Assembly (NCBI GenBank): GCA_930367205.1
Contig: OV884015.1
Span: 80,925,341-80,989,340 of the forward strand
Direction: 5' to 3'
Length of the DNA stretch: 64,000 bases
Origin: Acanthosoma haemorrhoidale
Taxonomy: Eukaryota; Arthropoda; Insecta; Hemiptera; Acanthosomatidae
Shown here: positions 46,101 through 58,600 of the stretch, one piece after another
Position numbering within the stretch: the first letter of the stretch is position 1
Layout of the letters: every line of letters begins with the position of its first letter
Position numbers and translations under genes: made by a program
The notes under the pieces: model-generated
The model's input: only the letters and a program-made list of their open reading frames with translations
Told to the model about the DNA's origin: nothing
The model's database searches: none

Positions 46101-48137
46101 CAAATACTGATCACAAGCCTGTTTTATACTCAAAGCTGCTTCATAATTAAAGAAAAACTATACAGCTTCTTCTAGAAGAACATTTATATTCTTGGTGTTG
46201 GCAAGGGCTTTATGTTAAGTCTGAAGGTATTTCATTTTTTTTTTGTATTTCCAGCGATAATGTAACATGTATAATTGGGTAACACATGATTTTGCTATTA
46301 GGGAATTCATTATGTCTAGATCAATATCCTTTCAATTATACCCCATATTTCATACAATTTTCATTTTGTCTCTAATTCTAATTATCAATGACTATAATGA
46401 AACATTTTTTAATAAGTAAAATACGTGATATTTTCAAAGTCATAGAGCTGTTACCAATGAACAGTATCATAAATGCTTGAGTACATATCGTAGATAAATA
46501 TTTATTGCTATTTTAAACATAGAATACAAATTTTCTTAATAAATTTAGATACATAGGTAGTTTCTCCAAACATAACAAAACGTCAATTAATTGGCTCTAA
46601 GGACCCTCAATATGTATCTTTATGTATACATAAGTGCTATAATTTAAAAAGTGTGCTCTGAGCTTTAATTTTTTTTTAGCATTAGCTGCAGTAGATAAAT
46701 TAAGCATGTTAGATATTATGGCTTAAGAATGCCTTTGTTGCATGCTATACCAACTTTATTCACAAATAGGTGTGTTTTAAGTAACTAGTGTAAATTGTTC
46801 TATTCGACTTTACTTTGTTGTGCATATTAATGATTTGAAAGAATTATTAGAGGTTGAAGAAGTTAAGTAAAATTTTCTTATTGAGTAGAATCCATTATAT
46901 TAAAATTTGATGACTTTATAAAATGGCTAATGTGCTTTTTGACAAGGGGATAAGACAGGATTGGCCAAAAATCTTTGCTTAAAACTTTCAAATATGGAGA
47001 AGGAGGGCATCCATAAATACTATAATTTCTAGGCTTGTATCACCACTTGCTAACCTTTTCAACCACATATGGACAGTTTCAAAAGCAGCACTGCCCACAT
47101 TACACATGTTTTAGAATAATACTTACACCTAAAATATTGCATTAGTTAAAATATTACTTAAACTACACTAGTAATTAGAATTCTTTTTTTAGTACCTTAA
47201 ATTCTTACAAAAATAAAACCTTGTTTTATATTATAGAGACTGTCAAAGCTACCCTTCGTTATTATGATAATAGTTTCTCAAACTTTACTTTTTTTAATAC
47301 CTTTGAATAATTTCCGTTACAGTCTTTGATTTGTCCTAAACCTTCAGAAAAACAAAAAAATTGTTTACCTTAAACAGGCTCAGACATGTGAAAACTTTAA
47401 GAGAAATGGTACTAACTTTTTAATATTTCTTTTCTCTTTAACTCACTGTTATTTTATAATAACCAAAATCTTCTAGTCATAAGTCAAGTAGTTCCAGAAT
47501 ATATCTCTAAAATTTCAGACTGATAGGTTCATCTTTACGATGGTAGGTACATCTAGACAGACAGTAATTCACATTCACATCATAATTACAATACCACATC
47601 CCCATCATTAACAATTATTATTGATAATAATACGTAATAATTGGTTTTATTTAAGTAGCCTAGTTCACTGTCTACTCTTTTTTAGTTAAATTTCCTCTAT
47701 TTAGTAATGTTAATATTTATAGTATATATGTAAATGATATGCAATCATAAATGGGCTCCATAGAATCAAAATCATTTTAGACAAATAAACCCACATGTCT
47801 GATATAAATAACGACTATAACATGTAATGAAGAATGTAATTAATGTACATACAGAAAAAGGTTTGATTAACTTAATCATGAGTGTAGAATTCTGTAGAGA
47901 AACTACACAAAACGTTAGATGAAATTGCATGTTTCATAAAGAATAATTAGACATTTTCATTAATGCTTGTTTATTCTTTAAGAAATTGTTTTATTGATTG
48001 TGAACATCATAAATACAATTAATTGTAGTCGATTTTTTTTTTATTCTGTTATATAAGTTATTATAATTTACTTACTTTACAGTGTCAATTTTTAAGATAA
48101 ATATTGTTTACAGTAATTTTGTTTTGTTCTTTTCCAG
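43176..48137 (+). other. Shaw: Shaw intron / 3' UTR of short isoform
   Basis: About 5 kb of AT-rich DNA between the two candidate terminal exons. The first part would be the 3' UTR if the 43102 exon is terminal; an ATTAAA variant poly(A) signal lies near 43259. Nothing else is recognised. Confidence 0.6.
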
Positions 48138-48250
48138 TTGCTGTTACAATGACTCTAAATCCAAATGGTGTTGGGGTGAAAGCAGAATCTGTGAAGCCTA
48201 TTGCAGAAGCCTCATCTTCAAGCAAATTAGCAAAGTCTCCACAATCATAA
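48138..48250 (+). CDS. Shaw: Shaw candidate terminal exon 2 (Ser/Pro C-terminus)
   Basis: The acceptor TTGTTCTTTTCCAG ends at 48137. The carried G completes GTT, and the exon reads VAVTMTLNPNGVGVKAESVK, then PIAEASSSSKLAKSPQS and a TAA at 48248-48250. The phase matches the pore exon donor, as for the exon at 43102, and the two cannot be joined in series because the first ends in a stop. The sequence is non-random for this AT-rich region. An AATAAA overlaps the stop (48250-48255) and another lies at 48535. It likely encodes the main or an alternative cytoplasmic tail, with several serines that could be phosphorylated. Confidence 0.75.
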
Positions 48251-50584
48251 ATAAAAGCATTTTTTTTTAAACCTTACTTTACGGGATAACCAGATATTAA
48301 TTAGAGAGGTTGACTGTACAAAAGTTTATTTTATTGTCTTATTTTAATCCACTAATAATAATGTTTTGATGTCATCATTGCTCATACTTAAACCAATTGT
48401 AAAATATATATATATATATGTATATTAAATGGTACATTTACAGTTGGATTGTGTTGTGAAAATAGGTTTTGCTTTTTTATTAAAATTACATTAAATTTCA
48501 GTATTTTTGAAATATAATTTTTATAGAAAAAATCAATAAAAATAATAATAAATATCAAATTGACTAAGTTATTTTCTATACATAAATGTAGGTTATACAG
48601 TTTGCAAAAATTAGTATTTTAAAAATAATTTATAAATCATCTAAATATTAATGTACATAATCTAACTATCGAAAACATTTTTAAAAATAGGAAAACTAGA
48701 TTTCACATTGATAAAAACATGAAACGTGATGAATATTATCTCTAAAATTTAATCATCCACATTTATACTGGACTACAGAAACAAATTTAAGGTATTCATG
48801 AAAATGAAACCAAGACTGTGATTGATATCATGTACGAAGAGGGTTTGGTTTGATCAAAATTTCTTAAAACTTTTTGAGTAATATGTCAGCCCACAAAAAA
48901 ACTTATTTAATTTTCTCTATATATTAAACATACAATATTTGCAACAAGATAATATAAAGGACACACACAAAATGAATTTTTAAAAAATCAATGTTACAAA
49001 AAAAATATGCTAAATTTTTATAGTATAACAAATATGAGGTGATTTTACAAAATTTTCATTATTTGATGTCCTCAAGCTATAACTAGTATGAAAACAAGCA
49101 TTAAAAAAGAGTAAAATTTGTCTTTCTCTGCACCAACGATGCCACAAATTTCAGGATTTATAATGAAACAAAGAATAACAAAATATTGAATGAAATATAT
49201 AATATGAAATACTGTAATAAAAGTTTAAGCCATAGCTCAATACTGATGTTGTTAGGCAGTTGACTTATATGACCATGCCTAAATGATATGCCTCTCCACA
49301 TTCATGTGAGCACCAAAGGTTCACAGTATTACTTTTTAGTATACCGCTGGTTTAATTTGTCTTCATGAGTAATGCTGTTTTTAGGTCACAATATTTAAAT
49401 CCACTTTTAGGGAAATATTTGGGTGGTCTAATTACAAAATTTCACTTCATTTGAAAATAAATGTAATTATTTTCTGGAAATTCGTCAAAAACAGAAAATA
49501 GGTAAAAAGCTGAAGAATGAAAATGCTTAGTCCTCTGATGACTCTGGGAATGGAAGCAACGATTGAGAAAATCTGTTACAGGTGCAAGTGCCAAGGAAAT
49601 ACTTTGAGTATACCTTTGTCCCATTCCGATTTATAAAAGCCATTAATAACAGAGCTTTAGTGATAGCAATTTACATACATACCCATACTCTTGATTATTT
49701 TTTATTAAAAAGTAAACCAAAACAATTGAAGTTTCATATCTGAAGTTTGATGATTCTACTTGTACCTTTAAAATAGTGAAGCATTTTCGTTAACGGATTG
49801 CTCCCCTTTTTTATCATTTAAACTAAGTAACTTTCATGCCAAAAAGCAGTTAACTAATCACTGATCCAAAATATAGAATCACCCCTGTTGTAAGAAGTTT
49901 AATTTTATAAATTGTTTTGGAGCAATAAAAGTTTTATTTAAATAAATATAAATTATATAATTTAATAAATTTATTTTTTTACACCATTCTTATCAGTTGA
50001 AAATTAAAACCTTGCTTGAAAAAAGGTTATTTTGGTAACTTTCTTTTGCTTTTTAATAAATATCTCAACTTTATCATTTGCTTAATTTCATTAAATAAAT
50101 AGTTGACTGTTTAAATTTATGAAATTAATGAATATATTGAACCAATTTCCCTTTTTGTGAAAACACATTTTTATATTCTTTTAATATAAAGGTATAAGGA
50201 CATCCATAAAAATTCATTAAGAATAACATTTTATTTAATAATGATCAATTTAAGTTTATCTCAGTGTTCAATGTGGTTCTTAGTGCATAACATTACTATT
50301 TAAATGTTTCATATTTACATTACAGATAAAAGTATGGCTATTTTGCATTGTTGGGTGATGGGTTATCTCCATTTCGTTTTTTTTTTTTCCTTCTCTTGCC
50401 TAGCAAATCGCTCTCGCTCTCACATCAAGACTCAAGCTCTAAGAGGCTAAGATAACTAAACTGCTTTTATTACTAAGGATCAATGGTTTTTCCAGTTCTT
50501 TGTCTCCAAGGGCCAAAAAACCATTCTATCTTATTTAAAATTAATTTGACCATAAAATATTTATATTTATATGCATTATATTGT

Positions 50585-50624
<40 letters not shown>

Positions 50625-53600
50625 TTTTCTAATCCTCTTAAAAAAAATGACAAAACTTTTATTTACTACAGATTCTTAGGCGAATCTATTTACATACAAC
50701 ATGTTATTATATTTTATATTTGGAGTTTTTAAGTGCAGGTGAATGTTAAAAATAAGAAGATATAAAATTTAAATGAATGGGCTAAAACATTATTTTAATC
50801 TACAGTAATATTTTCTGTGCATTTTTTTTTTTTGCGGTTTTATGCCTTTATGTAGTCTTATTCAGGCCAGGAAAAAGTAGTCTGTCCAACAATTGGGAAC
50901 CACCAACTTTTATTACAGAAATAAAATAAAATTTGGGATTCACGCTAAGAGGCAGTAAAGAAAGCTAAGCACTGTATTGATAATTAATCTAAATAGTCAA
51001 GAGGTTTAGGTAGTAGTTCACATTTCAGAATTATTAATTTCCTTGCATGAATGAATACTTACATCCCAATTAATTCAAAGCAAATTGTAATTTTTCAAAT
51101 AAAGATATTCTAATCTGAAAAAAAGTTTTCTTATATTCTAAATTGACTCTTCTTATTCTAAATAAAAACAAAAATAAATTATTTTGATCTTGGATTTTAA
51201 TCAATATTTATATTATTAATCTTAAATAGGTAAAATCTTATTTCAGATAAAATTGTCCAGTGACATACCACATTACAACCTCTAAAACAGGGCTTGGTAA
51301 AAACCATTGCATCTTTAATTAATCTACTACTTTTTTAAACATCTCAGAAACTTTCTCAGCGGAGTTAAGTTGATGGCAGCTTCGGAACTCACTGAGCAGT
51401 CTATTATAAAGTAACCTGAGTTTCAGCTTTTTTGGCTGACCTAGTATGGGTATGCTCAGCACTAGTCAACCCAATTATGGTGGGGAAAATATGGCAAACT
51501 CCCCTAAAATAACAGAGGCTTATATATAAAGATACAGAGATATAGAAAGACCAAAAGTCGATTACCCAAACCTGTTTCAAAGAAAAGCCGCTCCCTCCAA
51601 CGTTGGTAAAAACTTGAAAATATGATTTGTAAATGAGAGAAAATTTAGATTACTTTATACTGAAAGTAGTTTACTTTGTAAGCTGGAAATCGGGATGATG
51701 ATTATAACCACTCGATAAAAAAATGAATTCAATAAAAACTGTAGAATTCCTGTAATGAAAAAATATACCACAGCTGAAGTTTTAATTAAACCAAATGATG
51801 GTGTAAAAAAAAGTTATACGTGTAAATCTATCATTAATGATGTGTAAGAGGTATTACTCTATTAACATAAGTATATTATTCATTGAGGTCATTTCATATC
51901 TCTACTAAATGTACTATCTTACTATTGTTGCAAAACTTTTTTTTTTCATTACTTTAAAAAGACAAAAGCAATAAAATAAAATGAAGTTTTTTACAAGTAT
52001 TGTCTGCTGGACTTTTGTGTGAACTGGATCTACCAATAGCAAGGTTATAAGATAGAAGCAAAAAATAATCTAAAACTTAATATATAAAGAAATAAATTAA
52101 TATCATTTTGATACTTAAGTCGGCATTGGCATTTTTTTTTAATTTATGGTAATTATTTCTTAATGGGCTGGATCGCCAAAAAATAATGGATATATACAAT
52201 TAAAATTTACAAAGTTAATATTATAATTTTTTTAATATTAGATTTGCTGAAGCAATACCAATGTTTTTATATTGGTTAAGTGAGTTTGTGATTAATTGTA
52301 AAAATTATTTTTGAATTTTTGAAATAAGTGCCTGTTGGAATGAAGATGCTTTTTAAATCCCTTAGTAATGTAGGATTGGACCAAAGATAAACATGGAGGA
52401 GTATACTTTATTGATGTAGACTTAGTTACTATTATTGTTATTGTCAAATCACTAATCCATTTAGATATATTTTTATTATGGCATATTTGTTTATATTATA
52501 ACAGTCACAAATGAATAATAAACATTTGAATTAGTTTTAAGACAAATGGCCAAGCACGACATTCTCATCCAATAGTAATTCAGTTTAGTAATTTAATCAT
52601 TAAGCATACATTTATATCTTGAAATAATTTTGTACAGTTCAACCTCTTGGCAGTTGTAAATTTTTCAGGAGGAAAAGCAGTCATTGTGTGATCCTTGGCT
52701 GAAGTACCCAATTCACTTCACATGTTAATAACAACAGAAAATGAATTATTTTTTAACTTTGCTGAAGTTTATTTCTAAAGCATTGTTTAATAAGGTCATT
52801 CAGGGAACGTAGATATTAACAGTAGCAGTGAAAATTAAAAATTCTGGCAATAATGGCCTTCAAACTGAACAACTGACCAAAATAAAAAATTAATTATTTA
52901 TTGTAGAATAGAACGGTGTGATGAGGGTAAGTTTCAGACTAGGAAATTAACTTCTTCTTCAAAGACCAGCAGAAACCTTGTTCTAAACTTACAACTTATT
53001 ATATACTTTACAGTTAGATTGACATTTGTATATTCCGGGCACCATAGATTCGGTCTTGCACTCCCTTCTTCTGTAGATATTATCACTTTGGTGCACTGAC
53101 GATTCCCCAGAAATCATTTTTATAAAATGTGAAAACAAAAATAATAATTACAAGTATTTATAAATATAATAAAGTTTCTATATTATAAGTTATATCTATA
53201 TATTTAAATAAATATATATATATATATATATGAATTTAAATTATACATAAGTTATAGTTTTAAAATGTATTAAAGGACGTTGTTAATAAGCATGTAATGC
53301 TTAAAAGGATATTTAATTTTAGTGAAAAAGACTATAAATATTTTGTAGATGAAAAGAAATTCACTGCAAATTTATTCCAATAAGATGTCCTAATTATTAT
53401 TTCTAAATATATCATAATTGTGCACTAATGGGTTTAGGGCCTTTCAAGCTCTTGTGGGTCGGTTTTATGCTATTTTTTTGTATGTAAATGTAAATAGTTT
53501 ATAAATTTCCTGAACCCATTAGTAAGATGTTACCAGAAACACAACAAAGGATATACAACATATATTTCCTTCAGCATGGTAACTCCTATTTCAATATTTA

Positions 53601-55149
53601 TTGCCATAATAGATTAATTAACAATATGTTATAGATCTATCTTGATGTGGTCCAACTTGAAATATCCAACTTAAAAAAAAAAAGTCTAAATTTTCACCAT
53701 TTGATTTTTAGTGATAATTAAATTTTTAAAAAAATCAACAAAAAAAGGGCTTGAATTATTTTTTAATTTTTCTGTTATAATAATAATTTATATTATTATT
53801 ATAAGTGATGATGGATGACTTTGGTAATTTAAATTGGCTTTAAAAATTCTGTACTCAGCCTGGCCTTAATTATACATTTGTGTATTTTATTCAGGTAAAT
53901 TATTTGGCTATAAGAAATTTTGTTTAAAACAAATAGTCCTATATATTCCTCAGTATTTCTATAACACAATTTCTGTTAAGATTAAATGAATTCAATAAGT
54001 TAATATCTTATTTTGTTTACTTCATTTTTTTTTTTAGAGGAAGGAAGTTATTATGAAGAGCATTTATATCATTAAAAAGCTTTAATGAACAATAAATAAA
54101 ATCATTTCTAACATGCTAGGTTTAACAGAATTTTATACAGTGACTTTAAGTGTAGATTTCCGAATTTCAGATATAATATAGTATATAAATGTAAACGTGG
54201 TTGAGCTGTCAATCATAAATCAACAACAATTTTATTTTTATTTTTTATGTAACCAAAGCCGTGTAAATAATAATGAGAAATGTAACATGGTTAAAAAATC
54301 TTATTGAATAACGCATTCAGTTATTGTCACAAAATTCAGAGGCTTGAAAATCTGGCAAAAAATAACAAATATTTGTTTATTTAATGACTTTTTTTTATTA
54401 AAATTAATAGTTTCTTTAAGCTAAAGTATTTTTTGCTTTAAAAAACTGAAATTAATACTTTTATAACTTCATAAAAACTGTGTAATTAAATAAACCGATC
54501 AAAAGTGTAGGGGTTGCTAAATAATTAAGTTGTTAGTTAATGAGATGATTCATTTAGGCTTCAATGACAAAATCTTGCTCAAGCCTCTTTTAGATTTTTC
54601 TATTTAGAGCTTGCACTTTCAACTGCCTATGCCTGTTATCTTCAGGTGCTACTCAGCAATTCACCAAGTTTTTGTCATTGCAATAATGTAATTTTTGCAA
54701 ATGAACAAAGCCTTTTACCTGGGTATTTTTTGTTTAACCCAAATCGACTTACCAATTTTCCATTTGTGGAGTAGATATATGTTGAGTATGTTATTTTAAT
54801 TAATAATATGGCAATAAAGTAGAAAAACTTCAACAGAAGAGAGGGTAATTTCATCAGGGGGAAGTCAGATCACTGCCTATCTAGGGAAAAATCAGTTTCC
54901 ATAGATCATGTAACAGAATAGAAATTCTAAAGTACTATTGCACAATCAGAAACAGCTATTTTGTAATTTTCTTGAGAACAGAAAGGTTAATACCAAATAA
55001 GCCCTTAAAAGCAGCGGTTGTTTTACTTCTTGGGTAGTCAAAGAATCGAAATTCAAAGAGAACAGGTCAAGACACCACTCTTTCCAGTCAAAACCCCCTA
55101 CCAGTAAGAAGGGGATGTTAGTGACAACAAATTCTTAAAAGATAAACTT
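48251..55149. other. 3' UTR and intergenic DNA
   Basis: The start is presumably 3' UTR of the longer Shaw form. The rest is AT-rich intergenic DNA with (AT)n tracts near 48404, 50589 and 53214. No gene or clear transposon was recognised. Confidence 0.6.
50589..50614. repeat. (AT)n microsatellite
   Basis: Alternating AT of about 26 bases followed by a T run. Confidence 0.9.
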
Positions 55150-55690
55150 TGCCTAAGACTTCAAAAAGGAGTTAAAAAATTATCGGTAAAGCATGCTTTC
55201 CATGGGCGAAATGAAATCAAGTAACTCCAGAGCAGAGGGCATTTGGTGAAAAAATAACAACCCATTTAATAGAAAAATTCCAGAGAAGTACAATGGAAGA
55301 AGGTCATCTAATGTTCATGTATAGGAGGAGTGTCTCAATGTTGTTGACTCTGACTGACTGTAGAAGAGAGTATGGAACATCTACAACTCAATATTTGAAG
55401 AGACAATTTAGTATCTTCAGGAGATAAATAACATTTTTGAAGTTAGGCAGGATAATGATCCCATCCTAAGAGCAATACCTGGTTGCTATCATTAAAATGG
55501 ACACCAGCGGACATACCTACTCAGTCCCTGGGCGTGAACCCTCTTGAACATATGTGGAATACTCTCAAACAAAGAATGAAGAAATAAAGAACAAAAGTAG
55601 TCAGAAATCTGCCTATGCAAGAATGTAGAAATATTGAGCCATCAGCCAGCACCTTATCTAGATCCCACTAGATGCTAATTAACAGCTTTG
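55150..55690 (+). pseudogene. Tc1-like transposase remnant
   Basis: The + strand retains, in shifting frames, the order seen in Tc1-family DDE transposases. There is a degraded G-G-x-x-M block near 55320, a VRQDNDP string near 55443 (the second catalytic Asp region, QDNDP being typical), then WTPADIPTQS followed by NPLEHMWNTLKQRM near 55500-55580, matching the (W)P.QSPDLNPIE.LW..LK consensus with its third acidic residue. Multiple stops and frameshifts show it is dead. Terminal inverted repeats were not found. Confidence 0.62.
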
Positions 55691-55699
55691 AGATAGTTT

Positions 55700-58600
55700 A
55701 AATACTATGTTTTAAATACAATATATACTTTTTTTTACTATATTATTTTTTTTTCTAAATTTATTACTTAAATTGTCCTTTTTTTTAAATTATGCAATAA
55801 TTCATTTTTATTTACGTTAACATATTTCCATTAAATAATAAAAATGATACTTTAGCTTTAAGGTCCATTAATTGAAAATCATATCAACCAAAGGAAATGC
55901 TAAAATTAAGAAGAAATATTTAGGGGTCCCAATATTGTTGACATTAACTGAATATGTGTAATTGTACATATACTTCTAATATGTGACCAATAAAACAAAA
56001 TATTTTTCACAAAACAAGAATATTAACAATTTTGAATGAATTGGCTTCCTTTGTTTAATTATTATTTTTCTTACTATTTGAAGTTGTTGAGGAACATATC
56101 AGGATGTTTTAAAAAACTGCTACTTTATAGCATTGATATTTTAGTTGCAACACACATATATTTTATTAAAACTAAAAATATCTTTTCAGATGAAATGTTA
56201 AATTTCTTTTAAATTTTGATGTATAACTTTTAATAAAGATTTTGTCTCACAAAAAAGAGAGAAAAAAAAATTTCATCCTAGCAATGTATAACATCAGTAG
56301 CTTTTTTAATGCAGTAATTTAATATTTCATATATACAGAATGTAAACATTATTTTCTTACATTAACCTTTTTAATATTATACATGTATTGTCATTTTAGA
56401 CTGGCATCTCAAAATCTTGAGTCAAATATTAAGAGTATAAACATTGTGCAGAATAGTAAAATATATAAAATGATTGGCTAATGTAAAAAAAAATTAATTT
56501 TTATTTAGCTTGCCTTATATATTATTATTTATTATGAGCAATAGTGAAGAATAATATTTCTGCTGAACGCAGTAATATATATTTTAAAAAGATGGTGAAC
56601 GCATCTATTCCAAAACCCTAAGTGCTTTCTCTATTTTGCATAATACAGCGATATTTTTAAAACTTGTATTGTTATTGTTTTATAGCTAGTTAAAGAAAAT
56701 AAAAAGCAATTATCACAACTGATTTCACGATTTCACTTCAACCTCATTAGGTCATGAGCCTGAGCTGTGATTGTAATACAAAAGGAACATAATTTTAATT
56801 AATATTTGTGATTTCTTTTGCTAATAATAAATTTGTTAACATTAAAAATATATAACTCTATAAAAACTAATTCAGTGTTTTACATTCCATAAAACTTGTC
56901 AATCAATTAAATCAAGTATTTTTCATATTATTTATATTAATTACATAAAAAAATGTCCAATTTTTTTATTTTGTATCTTAGGGACCAGTTTTTCCCAAAT
57001 GCTGTACTGTGAAAGTACAAAACACTTATTTTTAATAAGGTAAGGTAAAGCAGGTATTGTTTCTTCTTTCTTTACGTCCAGATGGGAGTCTTCAAAATCA
57101 GGTCACTTTTTTTGCTTTCAAGATATTTTATTTAGTGATTATCATCACTTAACTGCTGGCATCTTCAGTGTCATGTGTCATGTCCCCTGTCACTCCAAGG
57201 TACCAGAATGCATTAATTGGTTCCACCCTAAAACTGCTCAATCCTTACCACACTCTTCATCCATATAAAATCTGCCAACCATTGATTTTCTCCTATATTC
57301 TCCAGGATTTCTACTAGGGTTATGTGCCGTAACTTCTCTAGGGATGATTGTACCCTTCGCCCTACCCTGCTAGCCAATGCTTCATTTAATCTCAACAAAT
57401 TTGAAATTAAATAATAATAAATTTAATTAGGTTCTTTTGGTTATTAAAAAGTCTCATAATTTATATAAATGTGACTAATAATCTTTGAATGAATTGCTTA
57501 CAACTATCAAAAGATGTGTTTATGGCTAATAGTTCTTTTCTGTAAGCCAGAATGTAGAAAAGGATGAATCAATCTATGAGCTGAGCTGATAAAACTAGAC
57601 AAACATTCTAGTTTGTTTAAAAAAAAATCGTCTACCGAACATATTCAGTCTAGGCAGGGTATGAGAACAGTGCTCAAATTGTCTGCCCACTCCACTTTGT
57701 TACTCTTAATATATTAAGGGATGATGACATGAGTTTCCACACCATAACTTTTCTTATTAAGAGTTCTGATGATCTTTAAGTGAGTATTTAAGGTTTAATG
57801 CCTTTTTGTCAGGGAAACCAAAATTAATCTTGACTTGAATGGTGAGAGCACTTAAGCAATGACAGAAACACCCAACAGAATGTCCAGACACCAGTCCCAG
57901 TCGTCAGTTAACGAGAAAAGAACTTCGGAACAGTTTGTGAGCCAGTCTATCATGGTGTGACAGCTGGGGTGAAATCACGTATGTTAAGTGGATGTGGTCT
58001 ATACCATACCTCCAAGAAACCCTCCTAGGAGAGTTACAATATGTTGAGTCATCTTTAACTCTCAGCATGGTGAGGGAGAGGTGTCTCCCAAGGAAGTGCT
58101 AGTTTTAGCGAGACGAAGGTAGAGATTCCCATTAGGAAGGTGTGGGGTCTGACAACGCCGGACTAAAACATAGCGAGGCTAGGAGAGAGAGAGAGATGCA
58201 GAGGTAGTTGAATGAGAAGGCCATGGTTTGAGTAGAGCAGTGTTCCAAGTGCTGGTTCAGTACGTTCTGCCAACTGCCTCAAGACAGCCTGGTTATATAG
58301 GCAGGCCAGCCGTGGTGGGAGGAGTTCTCCCACCTGCGGCTATTTCTCCCCCTCTCTTACTGATGTCATAAGCTTTATTATTAAAAATATGGAAACATAA
58401 GTAGATATTTTCTGGACCGAGAAGAGGGGAACTTCTAATTATTCGTAATTAAGAGTTGGACACAACAATGTTCAAAAGGGCTTCATTCAAACAACCTAGC
58501 CAGGACCAGACAACAGGGTGACATCACCATTGAGCATACATTTAGTGTAAAGGTCCGCTAGGAAATATTTGCTAATCAGAGAAACTTCCTTTATTAAAAT

